A stretch of DNA of 64,000 nucleotides, taken from positions 186,001 through 250,000 of the forward strand of contig NZ_JAERRG010000008.1 of assembly GCF_016741935.1 (NCBI RefSeq). The letters run 5' to 3'. A program made the position numbers and the translations under genes. The stretch is from Streptomyces endocoffeicus. GTDB lineage: Bacteria > Actinomycetota > Actinomycetes > Streptomycetales > Streptomycetaceae. This document shows, one piece after another, positions 15,818 through 24,375 of the stretch. The notes below the pieces were generated by a model that made no database searches, was not told the origin of the DNA, and was given only the letters and a program-made list of their open reading frames with translations. The first letter of the stretch is position 1; each line of letters opens with the position of its first letter.

Positions 15818-17092
15818 TCAGGCCCGTGCGTGCCGCGGCACGCCCTCGATCGCGTCGGCCGCCGCGCGGGCGCCGCCCTCCGCGAGGATCTCGGCGCGCA
15901 GCTCCGCCAGCCGCCGGGCCACCTCGGGGTCGGCGGACACCCGCTCCACCGCCTCCCGCAGCTCCTCGCCGGTGATGCCTTCGAAGGGCGTCCGTACGCC
16001 GATGCCCAGCCCGTCGATCACCCGGGCGTTCTCCATCTGGTCGAACCCCATGGGCACGGCCACCATGGGAACCCCGTACTGGATCGCCTCCAAGGTGGAA
16101 CCCATACCCGCGTGGGTGATGAACACCGCCGCCTCGGCCAGCACCTGGAGCTGCGGCGCCTCGGGGATGAGCTCCAGGTGCGGGGGCAGCGGCCCGAAGT
16201 CCGCCGGGTCCAGATGCCTGCCGATCGACATCACCACATGCCACGGCCCCTCCGCGAACGCCTCCGCGCACTCGAAGAAGACCCGCTGCACCTCGGGCAC
16301 CTCGGGTGCGATGGAGCCGAAGGCGATCAGCAGCACCGGACGGCCGTCGGCGGGCGGCTGCCAGGGGGCCCGGTGGACCTCCTGCCCGCGCACCACGGGG
16401 CCCACGAACGTGTAGGCGTCGCCGAGTTCGTCCGCGTCGGCCTGGAACGCCCGCGGGATGGTGACCACATAGTGGTCGGCCCGGCCGACGTAGAGGAACT
16501 CCTCGATGGTCAGGTCCATCCCGCCCTCGTCCAGGAAGTGCTGGAACTCCTCCCGGTAGGCCAGCCACGCCGGGTCGTCCGCCACCGAGGCGTAGAACGG
16601 CGCCAGATCCCGCTCGTAGGTGTTGCTGGACACCCGGGTCGGCGAGAGCCGCACCGCCGGGACGCCCCAGCGCTTGGCCAGGATCTGGGCCGACAGCGCG
16701 GCGTAGTCGTAGAGGACCAGGTCGGGGCGGTCGTCCTCGAACGCGGCGAGCTGCTGCGGCAGCACCGCGACCGCCTCCCGCAGGAAGAGCGAGGACATCG
16801 CGATCACATCGGTGATGGGGAACCGCTCACCGCGGCCCGCGTCCGGGAAGGTCGTCTTGTACAGGACCGGCTCGGCCCCGGTGGCCCGCACCGCCTCGGC
16901 GTGCCCCTCGTCGATGGAGAAGCTGACCCGGTGGCCCCGCTTCACCAATTCCGCGCAGAGTGCGAGATTCGGATTCACATGACCGTCCGCCGGGATGTTG
17001 AACATCGCGATGTGCAGCGGTCGCGCATTCTCCGGAATTTCCTCCGGAAGGCCCGGACGAGAGACGCTCACGGATAACTCCTCTTCCGCCAT
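15818..17092 (-). CDS. Second macrolide-type glycosyltransferase (MGT/GT1)
   Basis: This protein of about 424 residues closely follows the pattern of the first glycosyltransferase: LHIAMFNIPADGHVNPN at the N-terminus with its catalytic-base His, and FITHAGMGSTLEAIQYGVP plus a MGFDQMENA motif at the donor site. The start is ambiguous. ATG 17,092 has GAGG seven bases upstream, and its sixth codon is TTA (17,075-17,077), which in Streptomyces depends on the bldA tRNA. A GTG at 17,071 with GAGGAG six bases upstream would skip that codon. It is transcribed away from the glmU-like gene across a 210-base intergenic region and leads into the DUF3995-like gene. It could add a second sugar or inactivate the product. 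Confidence 0.92.
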   Translation of the reverse strand: MAEEELSVSVSRPGLPEEIPENARPLHIAMFNIPADGHVNPNLALCAELVKRGHRVSFSIDEGHAEAVRATGAEPVLYKTTFPDAGRGERFPITDVIAMSSLFLREAVAVLPQQLAAFEDDRPDLVLYDYAALSAQILAKRWGVPAVRLSPTRVSSNTYERDLAPFYASVADDPAWLAYREEFQHFLDEGGMDLTIEEFLYVGRADHYVVTIPRAFQADADELGDAYTFVGPVVRGQEVHRAPWQPPADGRPVLLIAFGSIAPEVPEVQRVFFECAEAFAEGPWHVVMSIGRHLDPADFGPLPPHLELIPEAPQLQVLAEAAVFITHAGMGSTLEAIQYGVPMVAVPMGFDQMENARVIDGLGIGVRTPFEGITGEELREAVERVSADPEVARRLAELRAEILAEGGARAAADAIEGVPRHARA

Positions 17093-17135
17093 CCGGACGC
17101 CTCAGATGGCCGGTTGACGTCATGTGGTGAATTCG

Positions 17136-17164
17136 ATGCTAGGAAGGCCGGGCGGAGCGGTCGA
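17136..17164 (-). promoter_or_regulatory. Possible promoter for the minus-strand glycosyltransferase
   Basis: On the minus strand TCGACC (17,159-17,164) is followed after 17 bases by TAGCAT (17,136-17,141), about 45 bases before the glycosyltransferase start. A TTGACG on the plus strand (17,114-17,119) overlaps the region and could serve the divergent glmU-like gene, though its -10 is unclear. Confidence 0.35.
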
Positions 17165-17301
17165 GCGCGCAGTCAGCTTCCTGCCAAGGGTCCTGGACAT
17201 CCCTTGCGGCCCTGTCTGCTTCGCCCTTGTCTGAGACCTGCGTCACGCTGTCCGAAATGCAGTCCGGGCGGCCTGATCCACCTCAGGAGGGGCTGATTGA
17301 G

Positions 17302-19083
17302 ATGATTTCCCAAAAGATACTCGATAGTAAGAGCGAATGGCGTTCCGGGCCGGGGGGCGACCCGGAAGGGCGGGCCCGGGAGGAGCGCGACCGGGAGCTG
17401 GCCGCCGTGGTGCTCGCCGCGGGGAACGGGGAGCGCATGGGACCCGGCCCCCAGAAGGTGCTGCGCGAGGTCGGCGGCCGGGCCATGCTCGGCCATGTCC
17501 TCGACGCCGTCGCCGAACTCGCGCCGCGGCACACGGTCGTGGTCACCGGACACCAGCGCGCGGACGTCGAGGCCTACCTCGCCGCCCACTTCGCCGACGC
17601 CGGTCCCGCGCCGGAGACCGCCGTCCAGGAGCACCAGGGCGGCTACGGCCACGCCCTGCTCGCCGCCGTGCACCGGCTCCCGGACTTCACCGGGACCATC
17701 CTGGTCAGCTGCGGGGACGCGCCGCTGCTCACCGGGGACACCCTCGCCCGGCTGGTGGCCGAGCACGAGAAGGCGGGCAACGCCATGACCCTGCTGTCCG
17801 GCCATCTGCCGGACTCGGTCGGCTACAGCCTGGTGCTGCGGTCCGAGGTGGGCGAGTACGAGGCCCTGCTGCCGCCGGACCGGGGCGACCGCCGGGGGCC
17901 CGGAGACGGCCCGGCCGGCGGCCGGCTGCGCGAGGTGGGCGCCGGGGTCTACGCGTTCGACGCCACCGCCCTGCGCGCCGCCTTCGACGATCTGCTGGCG
18001 GGCGGGCACACCACCGGCGAGTACCTGGCCACCGTGCTGGACCACTTCGCCGCGCACGACCTGCGCGTCGGCATCACGGTCGCGGAGGACCCGGACGACA
18101 TCCTGGGCGCCAACGACCAGATCCAGCTGGCCCGGGTGCGGGCCGTTCTGCGCGACCGGATCAACCGCTGGTGGCTGGCGGCCGGGGTCGACATCGCCGA
18201 CCCGGGGACGGCCTGGATCGACGTCGGCGCCAGGCTGGCCGCCGGGGCGATCGTGCTGCCCAACACCCGTGTCCTCGGCTCCAGTTCGGTGGCGTCCGGC
18301 GCGGTGATCGGCCCGGACACCGAGGTGCGGGACTCCGCCGTGGGCGAGGGGGCGCTGGTGGAGCGGTCCACCGTGAGCGCCTCGGACCTCGGCGCGGGCG
18401 CCCGGGTGCGGGCCTACTCGACCGTGTCCACGTCCGAGATCGGCGCCGGTGCCGAGGTCACCAGCTCGGTGCTGGACCAGGCGGCCCTGGGCCCGTCGGC
18501 GCAGGTCGGTCCGTACGCGTATGTGCGGCCCGACACCCGGCTCGACAAGGGCGCCAAGGTGGGCACGTTCGTGGAGATCAAGAACTCCACGCTCGGCGCC
18601 GGGGCCAAGGTCCCGCATCTGTCGTACATCGGTGACGCGGACATCGGCGAGGGCAGCAACATCGGCGGCCTGTCCGGCTTCGCCAACTACGACGGCCGCA
18701 AGAAGTACCGCTCCGTCGTGGGCCGCAACGTCCGCATCGGCGGCCAGAACGGGCTCATCGCACCGGTCACCATCGGCGACGGGGTCTACTCGGGCGCCCG
18801 CGCGCTGATCGCCGAGGACGTCCCGCCGGGCGCGCTCGTCATCTCCGAGGGGTCCCTCAAACAACGCAACATCCCCGGCTGGGTGCAGAAGAACCGCCCC
18901 GGCTCCGCGTCGGCCGTCGCCGCCGCCATGGCCCAGGGCGAGACCGGGGAGCCGGAGACCGCCGACGGCGCCCGTCAGCGGGTCCCCCGTACCACCGGGG
19001 CGCCGGAGCCCACCGCCGGATACGAACCGTCCACCGCCGGATACGAACCGTCCACCACCGATGACGAACGGTCCCCGTCCTGA
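17302..19083 (+). CDS. GlmU-like bifunctional UDP-GlcNAc pyrophosphorylase / acetyltransferase, divergent paralogue
   Basis: This 593-residue protein makes UDP-N-acetylglucosamine from GlcN-1-P in two steps. The N-terminal uridylyltransferase motif is VVLAAGNGERMGPGPQKVL, where housekeeping enzymes have LAAGxGTRM. The C-terminal left-handed beta-helix has hexapeptide repeats and the acetyltransferase residues HLSYIGDADIG and NYDG. The block between them, normally NIGAGTITC, reads NIGGLSGFA, a notable divergence. It is about 110 residues longer than usual. Part is a C-terminal tail with three TAGYEPS-type repeats (19,010-19,072). Start ATG 17,302 has CAGGAGGGG upstream. It abuts the deacetylase gene and probably supplies UDP-GlcNAc to the glycosyltransferases, or is a resistant copy. 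Confidence 0.88.
   Translation: MISQKILDSKSEWRSGPGGDPEGRAREERDRELAAVVLAAGNGERMGPGPQKVLREVGGRAMLGHVLDAVAELAPRHTVVVTGHQRADVEAYLAAHFADAGPAPETAVQEHQGGYGHALLAAVHRLPDFTGTILVSCGDAPLLTGDTLARLVAEHEKAGNAMTLLSGHLPDSVGYSLVLRSEVGEYEALLPPDRGDRRGPGDGPAGGRLREVGAGVYAFDATALRAAFDDLLAGGHTTGEYLATVLDHFAAHDLRVGITVAEDPDDILGANDQIQLARVRAVLRDRINRWWLAAGVDIADPGTAWIDVGARLAAGAIVLPNTRVLGSSSVASGAVIGPDTEVRDSAVGEGALVERSTVSASDLGAGARVRAYSTVSTSEIGAGAEVTSSVLDQAALGPSAQVGPYAYVRPDTRLDKGAKVGTFVEIKNSTLGAGAKVPHLSYIGDADIGEGSNIGGLSGFANYDGRKKYRSVVGRNVRIGGQNGLIAPVTIGDGVYSGARALIAEDVPPGALVISEGSLKQRNIPGWVQKNRPGSASAVAAAMAQGETGEPETADGARQRVPRTTGAPEPTAGYEPSTAGYEPSTTDDERSPS
19010..19072 (+). repeat. 21-bp tandem repeat (three units) in the GlmU-like C-terminal tail
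   Basis: Units start at 19,010, 19,031 and 19,052; the first two are identical (ccaccgccggatacgaaccg plus t) and the third is diverged. In frame they encode the repeated heptad TAGYEPS. The tail lies beyond the conserved GlmU fold and is probably disordered. Confidence 0.85.
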
Positions 19084-19850
19084 TGCCCTCCCACATCCTC
19101 GTCGTCTCCCCGCACCTGGACGACGCCGTGCTGTCCGCCGGCAGCCGGATCCACCACCTGGCCTCCGAAGGCGCCGAGGTCACGGTCCTCACCCTGTTCG
19201 CGGGCATCCCGCCGCTGCCGTACTCGCCCATCGCCGAGTACTTCCACTACACCTGGGGCCTGGAGACCGAGCCGATGGAGCACCGGCGGGAGGAGGACCG
19301 CAAGGCCCTGGCCCGGCTGGGCGCCACCCCGCTCCACGGCGAGTTCCTCGACGCGGTCTACCGGCGGCGGCCCGACGGCACCTGGCTCATCGACGTCGAC
19401 GGGCCGATGGTGCAGGGCAGCGAGGCCGCCGAACCGCAGCTCTGCGACCTGCTGGCGGCCGCGGTGGCCGAACTGGCCGAGCGGATCCAGCCCGAGGAGG
19501 TCCTGACCAGCGCGGCGGTCGGCAACCACATCGACCACCGGCGCACCCGTGACGCGGTAGTGACCGCGCTGGCCGGGAAGGTCCCGGTGCGGTGCTGGGA
19601 GGATCTCCCCTACGGGCTGCGGGGCAGTGACATCCCGCCGCTTCCCGAGGGCCATGCCCTGCTGGACCCGGTGGCCGAGACCGCCGGGGAAGCCTCCTGG
19701 TCCGCCAAGTACGAGGCGATCGAGTGCTACCGCTCGCAGCACTCCATGCTCTGGCCGCCGGAGGCGGACTTCCGGGACCTGTTCGACGCCCATGCGACGG
19801 GCCATGGCGGCGGGGCCCCGGCCGAGCTGTTCCGGCCGGTCGGCCCCTGA
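19083..19850 (+). CDS. PIG-L / LmbE family zinc deacetylase
   Basis: This 255-residue enzyme carries the family's metal motif SPHLDDAVLSAG near the N-terminus and the second His pair VGNHIDHRRT at about residue 150. The family hydrolyses N-acetyl groups of N-acetylglucosamine-containing compounds: mycothiol precursors, GPI intermediates and teicoplanin-type glycopeptides. The ATG overlaps the stop of the GlmU-like gene by one base (TGATG), so the two are coupled. Making UDP-GlcNAc and then removing the acetyl group suggests a GlcNAc unit is transferred to the product and unmasked to glucosamine. Mycothiol MshB is an alternative, but the coupling argues for a cluster role. A strong hairpin follows. 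Confidence 0.9.
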   Translation: MPSHILVVSPHLDDAVLSAGSRIHHLASEGAEVTVLTLFAGIPPLPYSPIAEYFHYTWGLETEPMEHRREEDRKALARLGATPLHGEFLDAVYRRRPDGTWLIDVDGPMVQGSEAAEPQLCDLLAAAVAELAERIQPEEVLTSAAVGNHIDHRRTRDAVVTALAGKVPVRCWEDLPYGLRGSDIPPLPEGHALLDPVAETAGEASWSAKYEAIECYRSQHSMLWPPEADFRDLFDAHATGHGGGAPAELFRPVGP

Positions 19851-19876
19851 TCCGCCCGAGCCCCCGTCCCCCCACC

Positions 19877-19911
19877 GGTGGCCCTCCGCGACGATGTCGC
19901 GAAGGGCCACC
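19877..19911. terminator. Bidirectional hairpin between convergent deacetylase and MMPL genes
   Basis: The stem ggtggccct (19,877-19,885) pairs with agggccacc (19,903-19,911), with an inner gcgac / gtcgc stem and a three-base loop. It is placed exactly between two convergent genes. Confidence 0.8.
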
Positions 19912-19941
19912 GCGGCGTTTCGGCGGCTCGTGAGCCGCGGA

Positions 19942-22107
19942 TCACACCCGTACGGTCTCCGCGGTGTCGGACTCCTCGGCCCGCCCCGGGCCGGATCCAC
20001 CGGACGCGTGGGGGGAGTCGAAGCGGTGGTTGGGCCACCACGCCTTGGAGCCGAGCATCGCGGTCACCGTGGGCACCAGCAGCAGCGCCATGATGAACGC
20101 GGTGAGCAGGATGCCGAAGGCGACGGCGAAGCCCATCTGCTGCAGCATGGTGTTGCTGGCCAGCATCAGCACACCGAAGGTGCCCGCCAGGATGATGGCG
20201 GCCGAACCGATCGTCGGCGCCGAGTGGGCCACCGCGAGCCGGGCCGCCTCGGCCGGGGACTTGCCCTTCCCGACCTCCTCCCGCAATCGGGCCACCATCA
20301 GGATGTTGTAGTCCGTGCCGATCGCCACCACGAACAGATAGACCACGATCGGCAGCATGAAGAGCAGACCGTGCTCGCCCTTGATGTCCTGGAACAGCCA
20401 GACCGTCGAGCCCAGGGTCGCGGCGAAGCCGAGGCCCACGGCGAGCATCAGGTACAGCGGTGCCACCAGGCTGCGCAGCAGCAGGCCGAGGATCAGCATG
20501 ATGGCCACGCCCGCGACCGGGAACACCAGCCGGTAGTCGTGGTTGACCGCGTCCTCGATGTCGCCCAGCACCGCGGTCGTCCCGCCGACCAGGGCCTCGC
20601 TGCCCGGGGGCGCGGATTCGTGCGCGGTGTCCCGCAGGTCCCCGGCCACCAGCTCGATGGCCTTCTCGGAGGCGGGCCGGTACTTCAGCACGACGCTGAA
20701 CTGGGCCACGTCACCCTTGGGGTTGGGCACGGCGGGGGAGACCTCGCCGACGCCCTCGACCCCCTCCAGCTTCTTCCGGAACCCGGTGAGCGCCGCGGCG
20801 TCCAGCTTGGCGCCGCCCTTGGACTGGACGTACACCAGGCTCGGGTCGGACTCACCGGCCGAGAAGCTCTTCTGCAGCTCCGCCATGGCCTTGACGGACT
20901 CCAGGTCCTTCGGCAGCGAGCTGTCGGTGTCGAACTCGGCCTTGAAGCCGAACGCGCCCACCGCGAGGGCCGCCAGCACACAGGCGGACACCGTGGCGAT
21001 CAGGCCGGGACGGCGCGAGATCAGGGAGCCGGTGCCGTTGGCGAGCCGGTTGCGAGGCGCCTGCTTCCACGCCTTGGACGGCCAGAACGCCTTCGTCCCC
21101 AGCAGCGAGAACACCGCGGGCACCAGGGTGAGGGCCGCCACCAGGGTGACCGCGACGGAGATCGCCAGCGAGGGCCCCATGGCGCGCATGCTGCCCATCG
21201 TCGACAGCGTCAGGGCGAGGAACGCCACGATGACCGCGCCGGCCGCCGACGCGATGGTCTCACCGACCCGGGAGGCCGCGTTGATCAGAGCCTCCTTGGG
21301 CTCCTCGCCCTGGCGGAGGTTTTCGCGGTAGCGGAACAGCAGGAACAGCATGTAGTCCGTGCCGACGCCGAACAGCACCACGATCAGGATCGCGGACACT
21401 CCGCTGTCGGCCTCGAGCCCGAACCAGTCACTGGCGGTGCCGATCAGACCCTGGGCCATGATGAACATGACCATGATCATCAGCACGGGCATCAGCGCGA
21501 TGAGCGGACTGCGGAAGATGGCGCCGAGCAGCACGATGATCAGGACCAGGGTGGCCATCATGATCATGGCGTCGGTGTCACCCTCGGACTCCGCGGAATC
21601 GAGCCCCGAGGCCGCCGGACCGGCCACATCGACCTTCAGCGAGGTGCCCTTCAGCAGCTTGTCGCGGTCCGCGCGCAGATCCTTGATCGACTGCTGGGTG
21701 TCCTCGTCGTAGAGGTCCTTCTTGGTCGAGTAGATGTTGGCCAGCGCCATCTTGCCGTCCTTGGAGACGGCCTCGGGCGTGGTCACCACGGACTTGAAGG
21801 TCTCGTACTTCTTGTCCTGGAACCCCTTGGTCGCCTTGATGACGGCGGCCTTGTCGGCCTCGGAGAGCTTTCCGCCGTCCGGCCGCTGGTAGACCAGAAT
21901 GGCGGCCGCGCTCTCCTGCTGCGGGAACGCGTGCTCCTGGAGCTTGGTCACCCGCACCGATTCGTAGTGCGAGGGCAGGAAGTCGGCTTGGTCGGTGCTG
22001 GACTTCAGCGGTGGGGCAAGGATGGCCAGGCCGACCGCCGCGATGACCCACATCGCGACGACCAGCCATGGACGGTTGACGGAGAACCGTCCTATTCGCC
22101 CGAACAT
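19942..22107 (-). CDS. MMPL-family (RND superfamily) membrane transporter
   Basis: This 721-residue protein has the MMPL layout: a first TM (RPWLVVAMWVIAAVGLAIL), a periplasmic domain, five TMs around GTDYMLFLLFRYRENLRQG, a second periplasmic domain, and five more TMs around the twin motif GTDYNILMVARLREE. These paired GTDYxxxxxxR motifs belong to the proton-driven MmpL/ActII-3 family, which exports lipids, siderophores and antibiotics. I chose ATG 22,107 because AAGGAG is correctly placed; an in-frame start 13 codons upstream has none. It sits at the edge of the cluster with a lipid-activation set inside, so export of a lipidated product or envelope lipid is plausible. A terminator separates it from the deacetylase gene. 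Confidence 0.93.
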   Translation of the reverse strand: MFGRIGRFSVNRPWLVVAMWVIAAVGLAILAPPLKSSTDQADFLPSHYESVRVTKLQEHAFPQQESAAAILVYQRPDGGKLSEADKAAVIKATKGFQDKKYETFKSVVTTPEAVSKDGKMALANIYSTKKDLYDEDTQQSIKDLRADRDKLLKGTSLKVDVAGPAASGLDSAESEGDTDAMIMMATLVLIIVLLGAIFRSPLIALMPVLMIMVMFIMAQGLIGTASDWFGLEADSGVSAILIVVLFGVGTDYMLFLLFRYRENLRQGEEPKEALINAASRVGETIASAAGAVIVAFLALTLSTMGSMRAMGPSLAISVAVTLVAALTLVPAVFSLLGTKAFWPSKAWKQAPRNRLANGTGSLISRRPGLIATVSACVLAALAVGAFGFKAEFDTDSSLPKDLESVKAMAELQKSFSAGESDPSLVYVQSKGGAKLDAAALTGFRKKLEGVEGVGEVSPAVPNPKGDVAQFSVVLKYRPASEKAIELVAGDLRDTAHESAPPGSEALVGGTTAVLGDIEDAVNHDYRLVFPVAGVAIMLILGLLLRSLVAPLYLMLAVGLGFAATLGSTVWLFQDIKGEHGLLFMLPIVVYLFVVAIGTDYNILMVARLREEVGKGKSPAEAARLAVAHSAPTIGSAAIILAGTFGVLMLASNTMLQQMGFAVAFGILLTAFIMALLLVPTVTAMLGSKAWWPNHRFDSPHASGGSGPGRAEESDTAETVRV

Positions 22108-22342
22108 GACGCTCCTTAGGGAGTTAAGGTTCCAGTAAGAGGGCACGCTAGGACAGCCGTTCGGGCGGCACCACGTGTCCTCGTGGAAATCGGCCTGGGG
22201 GGTGAGGGCGACTCCGCCAAAGGGTTTAGGGAAGCGATCCGCGCCTCAGCATCCGTGCTGATGGCGCCCCTCGGGCCCCGGGCCGACGGCCACCGTCCGA
22301 GTTTCGGGGGCCGGGGTGCGGGCGGGCCGTGAAGTGGGCCGG

Positions 22343-22362
22343 TCTGACATGTAGTTGACAGA
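22343..22362. promoter_or_regulatory. Possible operator upstream of the MMPL gene
   Basis: TCTGACATG-TAGT-TGACAGA contains two TGACA half-sites and TCTG/CAGA ends, in a short AT-richer patch about 240 bases upstream of the MMPL start. TetR/MarR regulators of such pumps often use sites of this size. No regulator gene is adjacent, so this is weak. Confidence 0.3.
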
Positions 22363-22436
22363 ATTGGCCATCCGGCGGCCTCTCGCGGGCGCGTTCCCGC
22401 CCGGCTCGTCCGCTTCCTGACAACACACCCCATTCG

Positions 22437-22546
22437 CCTCGTCGGCACGCCTCGCCACGCCTCGTCAGGACGCCTCGCCACGCCTCGTCAGGACGCCTCG
22501 CCACGCCTCGTCGGGACGCTCCGCCGCGCCTCGTCAGGACTCCCCG
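22437..22546. repeat. 23-bp tandem repeat, about 4.7 copies
   Basis: The unit cctcgtcaggacgcctcgcc plus acg recurs with starts at 22,437, 22,460, 22,483, 22,506 and 22,529, with a few substitutions. It fills the space between the stop of the small minus-strand gene and the 5' region of the MMPL gene. The rest of the 22,108-22,436 gap shows only the possible operator at 22,343. Confidence 0.85.
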
Positions 22547-23071
22547 CTAGACCTCCTGGAGGGCCGCCTTCGCGGCGTCCACGAAGTCCGTGAGGGCCTG
22601 CCAGAACGGGCTGAACGCGGCGTGAAATCGCTGCCCCGCCGCCGGTTCGCCGGAGCGCATCGCACGCAGCGAGCGGTGGAACGGGCCGGTGGCCTTCTGC
22701 AGCGCGTTCGCGGCCGTGGCCGCGGCGGCCGGGCCCTCCAGCTCGACCACCCGCACACAGCGGCGCATCCTGCCGTACGCGTCGCGTTCGCGCTCGGCCA
22801 GCTCGTCCAGGAGCGCGGCGCGGCGGTCCGCCGGGCCGGTGCGTTCCGCGGCGTCGACCTCCCAGTACAACTCGCCGATGGCGTGGGTCTGTTCGATCAG
22901 ATCGAGATACGCCGTGCGCCTGCTGTCGCGCAGCCGCTCCGCACGCTGGGCGAGTGCCGCGGTCTCCGCCTGGATCCGGGCGGCCCGGGTGTTGCCGCGG
23001 CTGGTGACCCAGCTGGCCAGGACGGCGGTACCACCGGTGAGGGCCGCGATCCAGAACGTGCTGTCAGCCAT
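22547..23071 (-). CDS. Hypothetical protein with one N-terminal membrane segment
   Basis: This protein of about 174 residues is not of a recognised family. It begins with a membrane anchor, FWIAALTGGTAVLASWVTS, followed by a helical charged region rich in Ala, Glu and Arg (AARIQAETAALAQRAERLRD), likely to form a coiled coil, and then a helical C-terminal part. The layout resembles small actinobacterial anchored helical proteins with no assigned role. An in-frame ATG seven codons upstream is an alternative start. It is divergent from the ATPase gene at 23,206, so the two may share a control region. Confidence 0.7.
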   Translation of the reverse strand: MADSTFWIAALTGGTAVLASWVTSRGNTRAARIQAETAALAQRAERLRDSRRTAYLDLIEQTHAIGELYWEVDAAERTGPADRRAALLDELAERERDAYGRMRRCVRVVELEGPAAAATAANALQKATGPFHRSLRAMRSGEPAAGQRFHAAFSPFWQALTDFVDAAKAALQEV

Positions 23072-23205
23072 GGGCCCCCGTACCGTCCTCAATTCCTCGA
23101 GCGCCGAACATCCGCTGTCCCTCGGTCATCATCGGCCACGGCGGCTATCCCCCGATGGTAGGAAGATACGGAAGGAGTAACGGTTCGGCGGTATGTGCCA
23201 CAGAT

Positions 23206-24375
23206 ATGTTCCAGAGCATGAGCGCATCCGGGCTGCTGCCCGCCAGGACCGAACTGCGTCCCATCGTCTCCGAGTTGAGGCTGTCGGCCTTCAAGAGCCA
23301 CCGCCGTGCCGCGTTTCGGCTGGGGCCGCTGACCCTGATCTCCGGTCCGAGCGGCAGCGGTAAGTCCGGGGTGCTGGAGGCGTACGCGGCGCTCGCCCGG
23401 CTCGCGGGCGGCGCCCGGCTCGCGGAGGTGTTCCGCGATCCGGGCGCGTACATCCCGCGCCGGGCGCGGCCGGACCGGCAGGGGCGGCGCGGCTTCCGGA
23501 TCGGCTGCACCGTGGACGGCCCGGTCGGGCCCGTACGGGTCGATGTCGCCGTACAGGCCGAGCCCGAACTGCGCATCGTGGGCGAGCGGATGACAGGGGC
23601 GGGGGAGACCCTGCTGGAGACGGCGCTGCGCGACCCGGGGCGGCGCTGCGTCCAGGCCGCCTGGCACACGGCGGGCGCGGTCGCGGTGACCCGCGCCCCG
23701 CTGCCGGACGACCGGCTGGCGACCTCGCTGCTGCCGCTGCGGGTCGCGGGCACGACGGAGGGGCAGCGGCTCGCGCTCGCCGCCGCCGAGCAGGTGGTCA
23801 TCGCGCTGCGCTCGGTCTTCCCCTGCGACCCGCGGCCGGACCGGATGCGGGCGCCGGCGCCGCCGAGGGACGGTCGGCTGCGCGGCGGCTGCGAGAACCT
23901 GGCGACGGTGCTGCGGCGGACCAGCCGGGAGTGCGGTTCGCGGCACGCGGCGCTGGTCGCGGCGGTCCGGGCGGGGTGCGCCGGGCCGGTCGAGGGGCTG
24001 GTCACGGAGGGGCGGGCGGACGGGGTGGTGCGGGCCCTGGTCGAGCAGGGGGAGCTCGGCGCGATGCCCGTGGAGCGCCTCGGCGACGGCGAGCTGAGGT
24101 ATCTCGCGCTCGCACTGGTGCTGCTGACCGGGCCCGGTGTGCTGGCCGTGGACCCGGCGGCCGATGTGCTCCCCGCGCGGCAGGTGCTGACCGTGCTGGC
24201 CGACGGTTTCGACCGGTGTCTGGACCGGCGGCAGGCGCGGGAGCTCCTGGGGGTGGCGGCCCGGATGTGCGCACGGGGGCACATCCGGCTCGTGGGGACG
24301 GTGGGGGACGTGACGGGGGCGGTCGGGGACGCCCCCGTCACGGTGGTAAACCTGGGGCGTGAGCGAGTCCCATGA
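23206..24375 (+). CDS. AAA-type ATP-binding protein (RecF/SMC-like P-loop)
   Basis: This protein of about 390 residues begins with LSAFKSHRRAAFRLGPLTLISGPSGSGKS, the arrangement of RecF/SMC-like ABC ATPases in which a FKS/H strand precedes the Walker A. The second half contains GDGELRYLALALVLLTGPGVLAVDP, matching a signature/Walker B region (AAA_21-like). Length is much shorter than RecF or SMC because there is no coiled coil. The start is uncertain: ATG 23,155, 23,206 and 23,218 are in frame and none has a well-spaced ribosome site. It overlaps the MazG-like gene by 17 bases, a pairing that suggests a joint nucleotide-related function. The real role is unknown. Confidence 0.8.
   Translation: MFQSMSASGLLPARTELRPIVSELRLSAFKSHRRAAFRLGPLTLISGPSGSGKSGVLEAYAALARLAGGARLAEVFRDPGAYIPRRARPDRQGRRGFRIGCTVDGPVGPVRVDVAVQAEPELRIVGERMTGAGETLLETALRDPGRRCVQAAWHTAGAVAVTRAPLPDDRLATSLLPLRVAGTTEGQRLALAAAEQVVIALRSVFPCDPRPDRMRAPAPPRDGRLRGGCENLATVLRRTSRECGSRHAALVAAVRAGCAGPVEGLVTEGRADGVVRALVEQGELGAMPVERLGDGELRYLALALVLLTGPGVLAVDPAADVLPARQVLTVLADGFDRCLDRRQARELLGVAARMCARGHIRLVGTVGDVTGAVGDAPVTVVNLGRERVP

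Noticed and set aside
22355..22360. TTGACA on the plus strand as a promoter for a plus-strand gene
   Set aside because: No plus-strand gene starts within 800 bases and no matching -10 is seen; kept only as part of a possible MMPL operator.
22437..22546. Regular 23-bp repeat array considered as a CRISPR
   Set aside because: The units are directly adjacent with no unique spacers, and no cas genes are present. It is an ordinary tandem repeat.
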